In this document: positions 43,151-51,193 of the stretch, piece after piece
Layout of the letters: each line of letters begins with the position of its first letter
How positions within the stretch are numbered: position 1 is the first letter of the stretch
Assembly (NCBI GenBank): GCA_050261915.1
Contig: JBLNDT010000001.1
Coordinates: 1 to 64,000 of the forward strand
DNA: 64,000 bases
Source: UBA699 sp050261915
GTDB lineage: Bacteria; Bacillota; Clostridia; Clostridiales; Clostridiaceae
Direction of reading: 5' to 3'
Program-made: the position numbers and the translations under genes
The notes under the pieces: generated by a model
The model's database searches: none
What the model saw: the letters and a program-made list of their open reading frames with translations, nothing else
Told to the model about the DNA's origin: nothing

Positions 43151-43649
43151 CCTCATCATCATTATTGTTATTATCACCGCTTCCATTCTGATTGCCAAAT
43201 ATAAAAACTAAAATAATTATAAAAATTATAATTAAAATCCATCCGCCAGAAATAGAATTGTCATCTGAGTTGTCACTTTCATCTGAGTTGTCACTTTCAT
43301 CTGAGTTGTCGCTTTCATCTGAGTTGTCGCTAATACTTGACCCTACTAATAAATGCCTAGCTTGATTACTGCTTCCAGAAGAATTTGTATCACTATCCAC
43401 TGTCCCACTAGTACTTGTGCCACTTGAACTTGTGCCACTTGAAAAACTTCCACTGGTGCTGCTTGAACTGCTTCCCTTAGAACTACCACTGGAAAAACTC
43501 CCGCTAGTTGAGCCACTCTTGGAAGAACTGCTGCTATGACTGCTGCTGTGGCTGCTTCCTCTTGCAAATGCTGACACGTTCCCCATTGAAATAGTTAATA
43601 CAAGTGCCAGTAAAAATATAATGACACGTTTATAATATCTCTTTATCAT
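43143..43649 (-). CDS. Ser-rich secreted protein with SDESDN repeats and membrane anchor
   Basis: 168 residues after GGGGGATGCATA. Signal peptide to about SAFARG, a Ser/Gly/Thr-rich stretch as in the paralogue at 42211, then a unique acidic block of four SDESDN units encoded by an 18-bp tandem repeat. A transmembrane helix (GGWILIIIFIIILVFIFG) and an acidic Asn/Asp tail complete it. The opposite charge of the C-tail compared with the paralogue (acidic versus basic) is notable. Function unknown; probably a cell-surface spacer. Confidence 0.7.
   Translation of the reverse strand: MIKRYYKRVIIFLLALVLTISMGNVSAFARGSSHSSSHSSSSSKSGSTSGSFSSGSSKGSSSSSTSGSFSSGTSSSGTSTSGTVDSDTNSSGSSNQARHLLVGSSISDNSDESDNSDESDNSDESDNSDDNSISGGWILIIIFIIILVFIFGNQNGSGDNNNNDDEDE
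43261..43331. repeat. 18-bp tandem repeat, four copies
   Basis: Units of the form TCATCTGAGTTGTCACTT on the plus strand, the last two with CGCTT in place of CACTT. In frame they encode the SDESDN repeats. The copy number is likely to vary by slippage. Confidence 0.9.
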
Positions 43650-43824
43650 TATGCATCCCCCTGATTTATATATCCATATAAAATATTGTTAATAATATAT
43701 TTCTACAATATTCCTTAAAATCCTTTAAAATGTAAAATTAAATTTAATATACTTATTAAATATTTATTTCAATTATAGTAAAATAAATCATATTATGGTG
43801 TAAATTTTACTTTTCAAATAATAA

Positions 43825-43850
43825 AAAACAAGAGCTATTACCCTTGTTTT
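43825..43850 (-). terminator. Terminator-like hairpin
   Basis: AAAACAAG and CTTGTTTT pair around a 10-base loop, with TTTTTTATTATT following on the minus strand. Confidence 0.55.
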
Positions 43851-43970
43851 AATGAATAAATATGTAGGTTTATTTAAGACTTATGATTTTACATTTAAAT
43901 TTAAAACTAATTCTTACTATTAACTGGATTAAAACGTAATAATTGGGTTTGTAATTATATATAAAACAAA

Positions 43971-44011
43971 ACGCATGACATCTATTTAAAAGGATGTCAT
44001 ACGTCATTTTT
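43971..44011. terminator. Bidirectional terminator-like hairpin
   Basis: ACG-ATGACATC and GATGTCAT-CGT arms flank a short AT-rich loop, with a T-run on the plus strand and TTTTGTTTTA on the minus strand. It would stop minus-strand transcription from the gene at 44208. Confidence 0.7.
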
Positions 44012-44036
44012 TTATATTAGATTGGTGATGTTAGTA

Positions 44037-44080
44037 TTAGCCTTCCCATTCCTCTGGGAACTCTGCATTATGGTAAACAT
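44037..44080 (-). pseudogene. Duplicated 3' end of yebC
   Basis: 44 bases match 45220-45263 with two differences. The fragment encodes the last 13 residues of YebC (VYHNAEFPEEWEG) plus TAA, with one silent change (CAT for CAC). No further yebC sequence is present. It forms a direct repeat flanking the choline-binding gene at 44208. Confidence 0.9.
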
Positions 44081-44207
44081 ATTAATAGAAGAAATCACTA
44101 CTTCGATTATATGAAATAGAATAGATAGCGTGATTTTAAGTATACCATTCAATTAAATGTGCACTGATTATACCTTAAATTAATTCTTCAAACACATTAA
44201 TATCTCT

Positions 44208-45047
44208 TTATTTTATAAATTGTCCATCAAAAAATCCTATTCCACTATTCACAAATGACCCAGTTTTAGGGTCTGAATAATAAAACTTTATTTTATTTTT
44301 CCCAGTAAGATTTAAGTTTATATCCTTAAGAAAATCCCCTGCTGTTAAAGTTTCACTATAAACCAGTTCATCATCCAAGTATATTTTAACATTACCCGCT
44401 TTAACATCGTTTTGGAAATCCTTAAGTATTCCTAATTTAGATTTAAACTGCTTAAATTGACCATTTAACGGGTATTCTATAAAGCAGTTAGCTTCTCTTC
44501 CAAATATACTTAACGTTAAATAGTTTGAATATATATTACCTAAATTATCCTCTTCTTTTAAATTAACTTTTTTAGGACCTTGATTTCTAAACCTAGCCAA
44601 ACCAGTCTCTTGAAAATTCATATACTTCACATCATCGTTCCAATAATAGATTTGTGATACATTGGCACCCTCAGGATTTGTAGTCTTTGGAGGAACAGTT
44701 GCATCCAAATAGCCATCATTCCCAATATAAACCCAGCCAGTGGAATCTTTTGCCCATGTAGCATGTTGTACCCAGTAACCATTTCTTATATAGCCCCAGC
44801 CATGGGAATCCTTTGCCCAACCTTCCTGAACCCATGAGCCATCAAATGCGCTTACGAAACACCAGCCATTTGAATCTTTCACCCAACTGTTTTTTAATAT
44901 TGTACCATTATTAAAATAATACCAAGTTCCGTTTAATTGCACCCAGCTGTTTAATCCTGCTGCATTCGCTTGAGTTTCAGTAAATGTTATAATGCCAAGT
45001 AACATTAAACCGCTTAAAAAAATTGATAAAACCTTGTTTCTAAACAC
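44208..45047 (-). CDS. Secreted choline-binding-repeat protein with NPCBM-like domain
   Basis: 279 residues starting at GTG after AGGGGGAAGCAATA. A signal peptide ends near TQANAAG. About four wall-binding repeats of the form SWVKDSNGWCFV/GWAKDSHGWGYI follow, a different subtype from the paralogues at 19-28 kb. The C-terminal domain (about residues 130-279; ISQ-like YYWNDDVKYMNF, VKIYLDDELVYSE, NKIKFYYSDP) resembles NPCBM-type carbohydrate-binding modules. No catalytic domain. Direct repeats of the yebC end on both sides suggest it arrived by insertion. Confidence 0.75.
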   Translation of the reverse strand: MFRNKVLSIFLSGLMLLGIITFTETQANAAGLNSWVQLNGTWYYFNNGTILKNSWVKDSNGWCFVSAFDGSWVQEGWAKDSHGWGYIRNGYWVQHATWAKDSTGWVYIGNDGYLDATVPPKTTNPEGANVSQIYYWNDDVKYMNFQETGLARFRNQGPKKVNLKEEDNLGNIYSNYLTLSIFGREANCFIEYPLNGQFKQFKSKLGILKDFQNDVKAGNVKIYLDDELVYSETLTAGDFLKDINLNLTGKNKIKFYYSDPKTGSFVNSGIGFFDGQFIK

Positions 45048-45164
45048 TATTGCTTCCCCCTAAATCTTAAATTAAAAAGTGCACACAAATATTACTTTTT
45101 CTACAAAAACTGGAATTTCCCTTTATTTTTCATCCCCAAAATATTGACATATTTTGCATAACAA

Positions 45165-45208
45165 AAATACCCCTTCATATTGATCTTAAATCAATACAAA
45201 AGGGCACT
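45165..45208 (-). terminator. Terminator after yebC
   Basis: GCCCTTTTGTATTGAT and ATCAATATGAAGGGG form a long stem with minor mismatches, then TATTTTTG on the minus strand, 12 bases beyond the yebC stop. Confidence 0.8.
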
Positions 45209-45219
45209 ATATCTTTCAG

Positions 45220-45960
45220 TTAGCCTTCCCATTCCTCTGGGAACTCTGCATTGTGGTAAACGTCCTGAACGTCGTCGTCATCTTCAAGTTTGTCGATTAG
45301 CTTCTGGAATTTTTCAGCTATAGCCATATCAATTGAAACTGTTGTATCAGGAATCATTGTTATTTCTGCTGAAAGGAATTCAAAGCCTTCCTTTTCAAGA
45401 GCTTCTCTAACTGTTCCAAAATCATCTGGATTTGTAGTGATATCAAATACTTCTGCAGTAGCTTCAAAATCTTCAGCTCCTGCATCAAGCGCCATCATCA
45501 TTACTTCATCTTCATCCATTTCTTCAGTTCTTTCTATTATAATCTGACCTTTTCTCTGGAACATGAATGAAACGCAGCCTGTGGAGCCCATGTTGCCGCC
45601 ATATTTATCAAATGCATGTCTAACGTTTCCTGCTGTTCTGTTTTTATTGTCTGTAAGTGCATTAACTATTAAAGCTGTACCTGATGGACCATATCCTTCA
45701 TAAACTACTTCTTCGTAGTTTACACCTTCCATTTCACCTGCGCCTTTTTTAATTGCTCTGATTATGGTGTCTTGAGGCATGTTGTTTGCTTTTGCTTTTG
45801 CAACAACGTCTCTAAGCTTACTGTTTGTATCCAGGTTTGAACCACCATTTTTAGCAGCTATTGAAATTTCTTTACCTATTTTTGTAAATATCTTACCTCT
45901 TTTTGCGTCTGCTTTACCTTTTTTAGCTTGAATATTATGCCACTTTGAATGCCCTGACAT
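45220..45960 (-). CDS. yebC: YebC/PmpR-family protein (TACO1-like)
   Basis: 246 residues. The N-terminus SGHSKWHNIQAKKGKADAKR and the block YEGYGPSGTALIVNALTDN in part are the strongest signatures; the C-terminus ends EFPEEWEG. Members were first called transcriptional regulators, but recent work links the family to translation of proline-rich stretches. It is a single gene with its own terminator. Its last 44 bases are duplicated 1.18 kb downstream. Confidence 0.95.
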   Translation of the reverse strand: MSGHSKWHNIQAKKGKADAKRGKIFTKIGKEISIAAKNGGSNLDTNSKLRDVVAKAKANNMPQDTIIRAIKKGAGEMEGVNYEEVVYEGYGPSGTALIVNALTDNKNRTAGNVRHAFDKYGGNMGSTGCVSFMFQRKGQIIIERTEEMDEDEVMMMALDAGAEDFEATAEVFDITTNPDDFGTVREALEKEGFEFLSAEITMIPDTTVSIDMAIAEKFQKLIDKLEDDDDVQDVYHNAEFPEEWEG

Positions 45961-46065
45961 GTATTCTTCCCCCTAACTAATATTTATCATTATATATAAA
46001 TTTCTTAATAATTTGACTTAAAAAGCCTTAAACATTATATCATAAACCTAGAAGAAATTTCAAAT

Positions 46066-46707
46066 TTATTTACTAAGCCTGCCATCCTTCTTAAAATAAT
46101 AATCTGAATCTCCCTCACTTATTATACATCTTCCATTAAGCACATCATTAATTTTAGCTTCTTGAAGTGGTATATCCTCTAATTCTAAAAATATTGTAAC
46201 CTGAACTTTGTCTGTATATTCAGTTTCCTCTATAAACATTCCATTTTGTTCAAAAAAATATTGGAGTTTCCCAAGAGAATCATAATCAATGTTTATTTTT
46301 ACTGGTGCAGCCATAACTCTTTCAACCACCCCAGACTCTTTAACAGCCATGGAGGCTGCCTTTGAATATGCCCTAACTAACCCGCCTTTTCCTAGAAGCA
46401 CTCCTCCGAAATATCTGGTTACTACTATTACAACATCTGTTATTCCTGTATTTTTAATTACCTCAAGCACAGGAAGTCCACCAGTACCCTGAGGTTCTCC
46501 ATCATCACTGTATCTTTGTACTCCAAGGTTTTCTCCAAGTACATATGCATAAACATTATGTCTTGCTTCCTTATTTTCTCCTTTAATTTTATTAATATAA
46601 TCTCTTGCCTCAATTTCATTGTAAACTCTTATGGCATGTCCAATAAACGTGGATTTTTTTTCCTCATATTCCGCCCTTGCTTCGTCTTTTATGGTTAGAT
46701 AACCCAA
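46066..46707 (-). CDS. yigZ: YigZ/IMPACT-family protein
   Basis: 213 residues starting at TTG after AGGGGGTATAAAT. KKSTFIGHA, RHNVYAYVLG, SDDGEPQGTGG and VVTRYFGGVLLGKGGLVRAYS are the UPF0029/IMPACT N-domain signatures, followed by a small C-terminal alpha/beta domain. Relatives bind ribosomes or modulate stress translation in eukaryotes; the bacterial role is unclear. It follows the HEAT-repeat gene by 11 bases. Confidence 0.92.
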   Translation of the reverse strand: MGYLTIKDEARAEYEEKKSTFIGHAIRVYNEIEARDYINKIKGENKEARHNVYAYVLGENLGVQRYSDDGEPQGTGGLPVLEVIKNTGITDVVIVVTRYFGGVLLGKGGLVRAYSKAASMAVKESGVVERVMAAPVKINIDYDSLGKLQYFFEQNGMFIEETEYTDKVQVTIFLELEDIPLQEAKINDVLNGRCIISEGDSDYYFKKDGRLSK

Positions 46708-46718
46708 ATTTATACCCC

Positions 46719-47372
46719 CTATGCACCTTGTAATTCAAGCCACTTACCAGCAGCTTCTCTTAAATATTCCTTTTCACCATTTTTATGAATATTGCTTATT
46801 TTTACATAAGCTTTTTTACTCGATAACCTGCTTAGTGCCTTTATTGAATAAAGCACTACCTGTGGATTTATATCTTCTAGTGAATTAATAAGTGCGTCCT
46901 CAAAATAAATGTCCCCTATTTTTCCCATTGCGGACACTGCTAGTCTTCTTATGTTTATAAACTTATGCACCGAAGCACGCACAAGTACATTATAACCTGA
47001 TTTTGATTTTAATTCCCCAAGGCACCACACAGCAGTTTCCTTTTCTTTAGGAAGCATATCTGCATATCTTCCTGATATATATTTCGCTAGCTCTTCCTTC
47101 AAATTGCTGTCAAGATACTCAACAATACCAGTTTTATCTGCTTTGGAGGAGGTCAAAAACATATTGAAAAGCTGAGGAATATCCTTGCATTTTGCAATAA
47201 TTCCATACTTTATTTTTCCGTTTATTATGTGTGTCTTTGCAGTTTCCAGGCTAATGTTCCTTATTACACTTATTGCTTCTGCACTTTTACCTTCAAGATA
47301 AAGGTAGTAGCTTACTTCTTCACTGGATAATTCAGCTATATTATCCCATTGGATTTTTATAAGGCTATCCAT
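46719..47372 (-). CDS. HEAT-repeat protein
   Basis: 217 residues, all helical. Repeats such as AVWCLGELKSKSGYNVLVRAS, IRRLAVSAMGKIGDIYFEDAL (in part) and VVLYSIKALSRLSSKKAY are tandem HEAT/PBS-lyase-like units. No enzyme motif is present, so it is probably a protein-binding scaffold. AGGAGGAGTT precedes the ATG. It sits between the MocR regulator and yigZ, co-directional with 8- and 11-base gaps. Confidence 0.8.
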   Translation of the reverse strand: MDSLIKIQWDNIAELSSEEVSYYLYLEGKSAEAISVIRNISLETAKTHIINGKIKYGIIAKCKDIPQLFNMFLTSSKADKTGIVEYLDSNLKEELAKYISGRYADMLPKEKETAVWCLGELKSKSGYNVLVRASVHKFINIRRLAVSAMGKIGDIYFEDALINSLEDINPQVVLYSIKALSRLSSKKAYVKISNIHKNGEKEYLREAAGKWLELQGA

Positions 47373-47380
47373 AACTCCTC

Positions 47381-48793
47381 CTAGTTTTCAGATATTATTC
47401 TTGAAAGTATATCCATTCCCCTTGCAATTTTATCTTCATCTGTTTTTGAAAAACTCACTCTGAAATACCTCTTTCCATCCTCAGGATTTTTATAAAAAAG
47501 CACACCAGGAGCTATAAGCACCTTTTTTGACTTTGCCTTTTGATATAGCTGGGTTGAATCTATGCCCACACTATTACTGAGCTTTAAATAAAAGTTAAGA
47601 CCGCCACCAGGGCTTATATATTCAATTTTGTCCCCTAGTTTTTCATTTATACATTTTTCCATAAAATAATATCTTTTTTTGTAGGCATCAATTAAATTCC
47701 CTATATAATTTATCCACAATCCTTTATTTATATATAGTTCAAGAGCCCTCTGCATAATACTTGAGGTTGATATATCCGTGTTGAACTTAGAGTTCTCAAT
47801 TGGTTCCTTATACTTTCCTGGGGCCACAAGATATCCAAGCCTTATACCTGGAAGAAATATTTTCGAAAAACTTTTGATGTATATTACCCTGTTATTTGTG
47901 TCCAGACTTTTAAAAGTGCTGTATTCAATTCCTTCATCGAAAATAAGCTCTGAAAGATAGTCGTCCTCAATTATAAAAAAATCATATATTTCAGCAAGCC
48001 TCAATATCTTCTTTTTTGCTTCCAGGCTATAGCTCATACCCGATGGATTTTGGAAATAGCTCATCAGATAAAAACACCTTATATCATTTTTCATAAGAAG
48101 CTTTTCCAGTTTTTCAACATCAACTCCACCCTTTGATATTGGTATTTCGAGGATGTTTGCCCTTCTTGACTTAAATACTGACAAAGCACCGCTGTAGGTG
48201 GGCTTTTCAACAAGAATGTAGTCATTGCTGTTTATCAATGCTTTTGATATTATATCAATTCCTTGCTGGGCCCCAGAAACAATTAGAACATCATCCGGAT
48301 TAACCTTCCCCTTCCAAAATACGTTACTAATTGTATCTCTTAATCCCTCATAGCCTAATGCCTCCTGAATAACCAGGGCCTCAGCTCCATCTCTGTCTAT
48401 AACTTCATTTAAAACCATTTTAAAATTTTCAATTGGGAAAAAATCTGTACTTAGAGCTTCCCCAGTAAAATCAATATATTTTTCCATCATTTCCTTTGGC
48501 ATTCTCTTAAAGTTGCTGCTGTAATCTTTTTTTACATTTCTGCTTGAATCCTTAAGCTTAGCAAAGGTGCCGCTGCCAATTTTAAGCAGTGCATATCCCT
48601 CGTTTTCGAGTTTTTTATATGCATTCACTACTGTTACACTATTTACTTTGAGCAAAACTGAAAGAGCCCTTATTGATGGAAGTTTTTCACCATCTGAGAT
48701 GTAATTTTCATCAATGAGCTTTTTAATATGGTTTGCAATTGTAATATACTTTGATTCCTCTTCTTCTTTAAAATCAACACGAAATTTATCCAT
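47381..48793 (-). CDS. MocR-type regulator (GntR-HTH plus aminotransferase fold)
   Basis: About 470 residues from the ATG preceded by AGGTGGTATT. The N-terminal winged helix (KLPSIRALSVLLKVNSVTVV in part) is followed by a type I aminotransferase domain with SGAQQGIDIIS, NPSGMSYS and the PLP-lysine motif SFSKIFLPGIRLGY. Members such as GabR and PdxR sense PLP and amino compounds. The target is unknown; the divergence-free layout and a 25-bp palindrome 35 bases upstream suggest autoregulation. Confidence 0.9.
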   Translation of the reverse strand: MDKFRVDFKEEEESKYITIANHIKKLIDENYISDGEKLPSIRALSVLLKVNSVTVVNAYKKLENEGYALLKIGSGTFAKLKDSSRNVKKDYSSNFKRMPKEMMEKYIDFTGEALSTDFFPIENFKMVLNEVIDRDGAEALVIQEALGYEGLRDTISNVFWKGKVNPDDVLIVSGAQQGIDIISKALINSNDYILVEKPTYSGALSVFKSRRANILEIPISKGGVDVEKLEKLLMKNDIRCFYLMSYFQNPSGMSYSLEAKKKILRLAEIYDFFIIEDDYLSELIFDEGIEYSTFKSLDTNNRVIYIKSFSKIFLPGIRLGYLVAPGKYKEPIENSKFNTDISTSSIMQRALELYINKGLWINYIGNLIDAYKKRYYFMEKCINEKLGDKIEYISPGGGLNFYLKLSNSVGIDSTQLYQKAKSKKVLIAPGVLFYKNPEDGKRYFRVSFSKTDEDKIARGMDILSRIISEN

Positions 48794-48827
48794 AATACCA
48801 CCTGCAATAAAATTTATTAAAGACAAA

Positions 48828-48852
48828 CGAACTTAAATTAAATTTAAGTTCG
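48828..48852. promoter_or_regulatory. 25-bp palindrome upstream of the MocR gene
   Basis: CGAACTTAAATT-A-AATTTAAGTTCG is a perfect inverted repeat with one central base, between the nucleotidyltransferase stop and the MocR start. It could be the MocR operator or a weak terminator; the following U-run is poor (TTTGTCTTT). Confidence 0.5.
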
Positions 48853-48865
48853 CTAAACATGTAAT

Positions 48866-49765
48866 TTATATGAAATATACATTTTCCTTAAATAGTGTTT
48901 TCCCGTCTTCACCTTTGTAATCTCTGGTTTCCTTTTTAATTATATTCTTTTCCCAAAGTTTATTTAAAATTTCTTCCACATTTATATTGTAGCTGTTGAA
49001 AAGCTTATCATGAGATATATCTTCAGCACTTAAAAAGCTGTCCTTTTCATTCATAAAATCAATTAGAACACCAGAGTAATTTCTAATGGATTCGTCAATG
49101 GAATTTTGTACATACTTAAGTGTACTGTTTATTATTTCTTCCTTATCTTTATCTGAACTAAAGAAAAGTTTTTCAACACATTCTTTGTAACTGCTGTTTA
49201 AATTCATTGCCATTGTCATTGCATCTTTGCTTATCATGTATCCTGAAGAATTAACAAATAACTTGGCAAATTCCTCCATTGACTTTACAGCTGCAGTATA
49301 AGCAGTAAATATTCCGTTGTTTTGCAGATATTTTCTACAAATACCTATACTTTTCAGCAAACTTCCCAGGTAAACCATATTCCATCTTTCTCTGTCTAAA
49401 TCAGGATAGTATCTTCCATTATCATATTTCATAGTTATATCCATATCTTTTGAAAAAACAAGTCTTGAGGAAGCAAATATCCTATGAATAAAACCACCTC
49501 GTATATCCTCATCATATAACTGTAAAAATTTATTTTTGCTCATTATCTTAATATGAACAGCAACACCTTTTTCTTCAGTATATATATTTTTAATATCAGC
49601 CATTTTCTGATCAAGAATCACAAATAAATCTATATCCGATTCATCCCACAAATCCCCGGTAACCATGCTTCCAAACACCATAACCGCAAGAACTGAACTG
49701 TTGCCCTTTAACCTGTCCACTATGGAATTAAATGCTTTCTGATATTGTAAAATGGTTTTTTCCAT
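48866..49765 (-). CDS. Nucleotidyltransferase-domain protein
   Basis: About 299 residues from the ATG preceded by GGGGGACAAATC. The pol-beta/KNT motif GSMVTGDLWDESDIDLFVI gives GS-x(n)-D-x-D with both metal aspartates. The middle is helical (HEPN-like or substrate-binding), and the C-terminus (SYNINVEEILNKLWEKNIIKKE in part) resembles a winged helix. Aminoglycoside adenylyl transfer, regulatory uridylylation or toxin-type AMPylation are all possible. No partner gene is adjacent. Confidence 0.75.
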   Translation of the reverse strand: MEKTILQYQKAFNSIVDRLKGNSSVLAVMVFGSMVTGDLWDESDIDLFVILDQKMADIKNIYTEEKGVAVHIKIMSKNKFLQLYDEDIRGGFIHRIFASSRLVFSKDMDITMKYDNGRYYPDLDRERWNMVYLGSLLKSIGICRKYLQNNGIFTAYTAAVKSMEEFAKLFVNSSGYMISKDAMTMAMNLNSSYKECVEKLFFSSDKDKEEIINSTLKYVQNSIDESIRNYSGVLIDFMNEKDSFLSAEDISHDKLFNSYNINVEEILNKLWEKNIIKKETRDYKGEDGKTLFKENVYFI

Positions 49766-49822
49766 GATTTGTCCCCCTGTTTTGCTAAAATTTAAGCTTA
49801 TTTTATTTATTATATAATATAA

Positions 49823-49857
49823 ATGAGCATAATTACAATACAAATAATTATGCTCAT
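49823..49857. repeat. Inverted repeat, probable terminator
   Basis: ATGAGCATAATT and AATTATGCTCAT pair perfectly around an 11-base loop between the nucleotidyltransferase start and the amidohydrolase stop. On the minus strand TTTATATTATATAAT follows, so it may combine a weak terminator with the next promoter. Confidence 0.5.
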
Positions 49858-49901
49858 GAAACTTTACATTCAATATTATATAAAATTATGAAACTTTCCA
49901 A

Positions 49902-51182
49902 TTAACCCTTCAGAAGTTTCTCCACTGTCTTTTTACTTTCAAAAATTACTCTTTCCTCATCGATGGTTGTAAATTCTCCATTTTCCATAACAATTTTTCC
50001 GTTAATTATTACATATTCAATTTCACTGCCATTTGCAGAAAAGGCAATGTTTGAATATATGTCATGTATCGGTGTCATTGATGGTTTATTTAAGTTTATC
50101 ATAACCATATCAGCAAGATAACCAGGCTTTATTCTGCCAAGATTATTAAACCCAAGTGCTTTTGCTCCATTAATTGTTGCAAGTTCTAGAACTTTTTTTC
50201 CGCTTAATGCTGTACTATCCTTGTAAAAAAGCTTTTGCAGCAATGCTCCTGTTTCAATTTCTTCAAACATGTTAAGGTTGTTATTGCTTGAAGCCCCGTC
50301 TGTTCCAATGCAAACATTTATATCTTTATTTAGCATATCCATAACTTTTGCAGTTCCACTTGCAAGTTTCATATTGCTTTGAGGGTTGTACACTGGATTT
50401 ACACATTTAGATTTAATAATATCCATGTCAGAATCACTTAGATATATACAGTGTGCAGCCATAGTATTCACATCAAAAACACCTGTATCTAATAAAAGCT
50501 CTGTAGGTGTTTTCTTATACCTTTCCATAACTATCTTTTGTTCATCCTCTGTTTCAGAAACATGGACATGTATCCCGCATTTATTAAGTTTTGCAGCTGC
50601 TGCAATTCCCTTAAGGGCTGTGTCATCTAAGGTATACGCAGAATGAGGAGCAAGCATTGCCTTGCACATTTCTGATTTCAAAGAATTAATCTTATTTATG
50701 CTAGGAAGATATCCACTAAGCATTTGTTCCCAGCCACTGCCCATTATTGGGAACCCCAGTACTGCCCTAACATTGAAATCCTCTGCACATTCCTTAACAG
50801 TTTCTTGAATAAAATACATGTCATTGAATGTGGTGGTGCCGGTTCTCAGCATTTCAACAAGTGCCAGTTCTGTTCCTATTTTTATGTGTTCTGACCTGAA
50901 CTTGGCTTCCATGGGCCATATTTTTTCATTTAGCCACCTCATAAGGGATAAACCCTCACCATAACCTCTTAATAATGTCATAGCTAAGTGTGTGTGGCAG
51001 TTAATAAGCCCTGGCATAATGCAGTAATTCTTTCCTTCTATTACTCTAGTGTCTAGAGTTTCCCCCAAGTAGTCTCCAGGGCCTACATCTTTTATTGTTT
51101 CTCCTTCAATAAGCACGTAGCCTGATTTAATAATCTCTGTATCAGCATCAGCAATCATAACGTTCTTAATAAGTATCTTCAT
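49902..51182 (-). CDS. mtaD: Amidohydrolase, MTA/SAH deaminase-like
   Basis: 426 residues. The metal sites are INCHTHLAMTLLRGYGE, VHVSETEDE, the zinc His of MAAHCIYLSD and GTDGASSNNNLNMFEE. FMRWLNEKIWP-type LMRWLNEKIWPMEAKF is typical of 5-methylthioadenosine / S-adenosylhomocysteine deaminases. It would convert SAH to S-inosylhomocysteine or deaminate MTA. Other chlorohydrolase-group substrates cannot be excluded. GGGGTGAAATT precedes the ATG; hflX ends 11 bases upstream. Confidence 0.82.
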   Translation of the reverse strand: MKILIKNVMIADADTEIIKSGYVLIEGETIKDVGPGDYLGETLDTRVIEGKNYCIMPGLINCHTHLAMTLLRGYGEGLSLMRWLNEKIWPMEAKFRSEHIKIGTELALVEMLRTGTTTFNDMYFIQETVKECAEDFNVRAVLGFPIMGSGWEQMLSGYLPSINKINSLKSEMCKAMLAPHSAYTLDDTALKGIAAAAKLNKCGIHVHVSETEDEQKIVMERYKKTPTELLLDTGVFDVNTMAAHCIYLSDSDMDIIKSKCVNPVYNPQSNMKLASGTAKVMDMLNKDINVCIGTDGASSNNNLNMFEEIETGALLQKLFYKDSTALSGKKVLELATINGAKALGFNNLGRIKPGYLADMVMINLNKPSMTPIHDIYSNIAFSANGSEIEYVIINGKIVMENGEFTTIDEERVIFESKKTVEKLLKG

Positions 51183-51193
51183 AATTTCACCCC

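Larger units (their letters stand above)
43650..44207. other. Intergenic region without intact genes (558 bp)
   Basis: It holds a candidate promoter for the gene at 43143 (minus strand TTGAAA/TATTAA about 100 bases upstream), two terminator-like hairpins and a displaced copy of the yebC 3' end. Nothing else recognisable is seen. Confidence 0.7.

Noticed and set aside
43261..43331. Short direct repeats as a possible CRISPR array
   Set aside because: The units are contiguous with no spacers, in frame with a coding sequence, and there are no cas genes.
48866..49765. Toxin-antitoxin module based on the nucleotidyltransferase domain
   Set aside because: No small HEPN or antitoxin partner gene is adjacent; the neighbours are a MocR regulator and an amidohydrolase on separate spacing.
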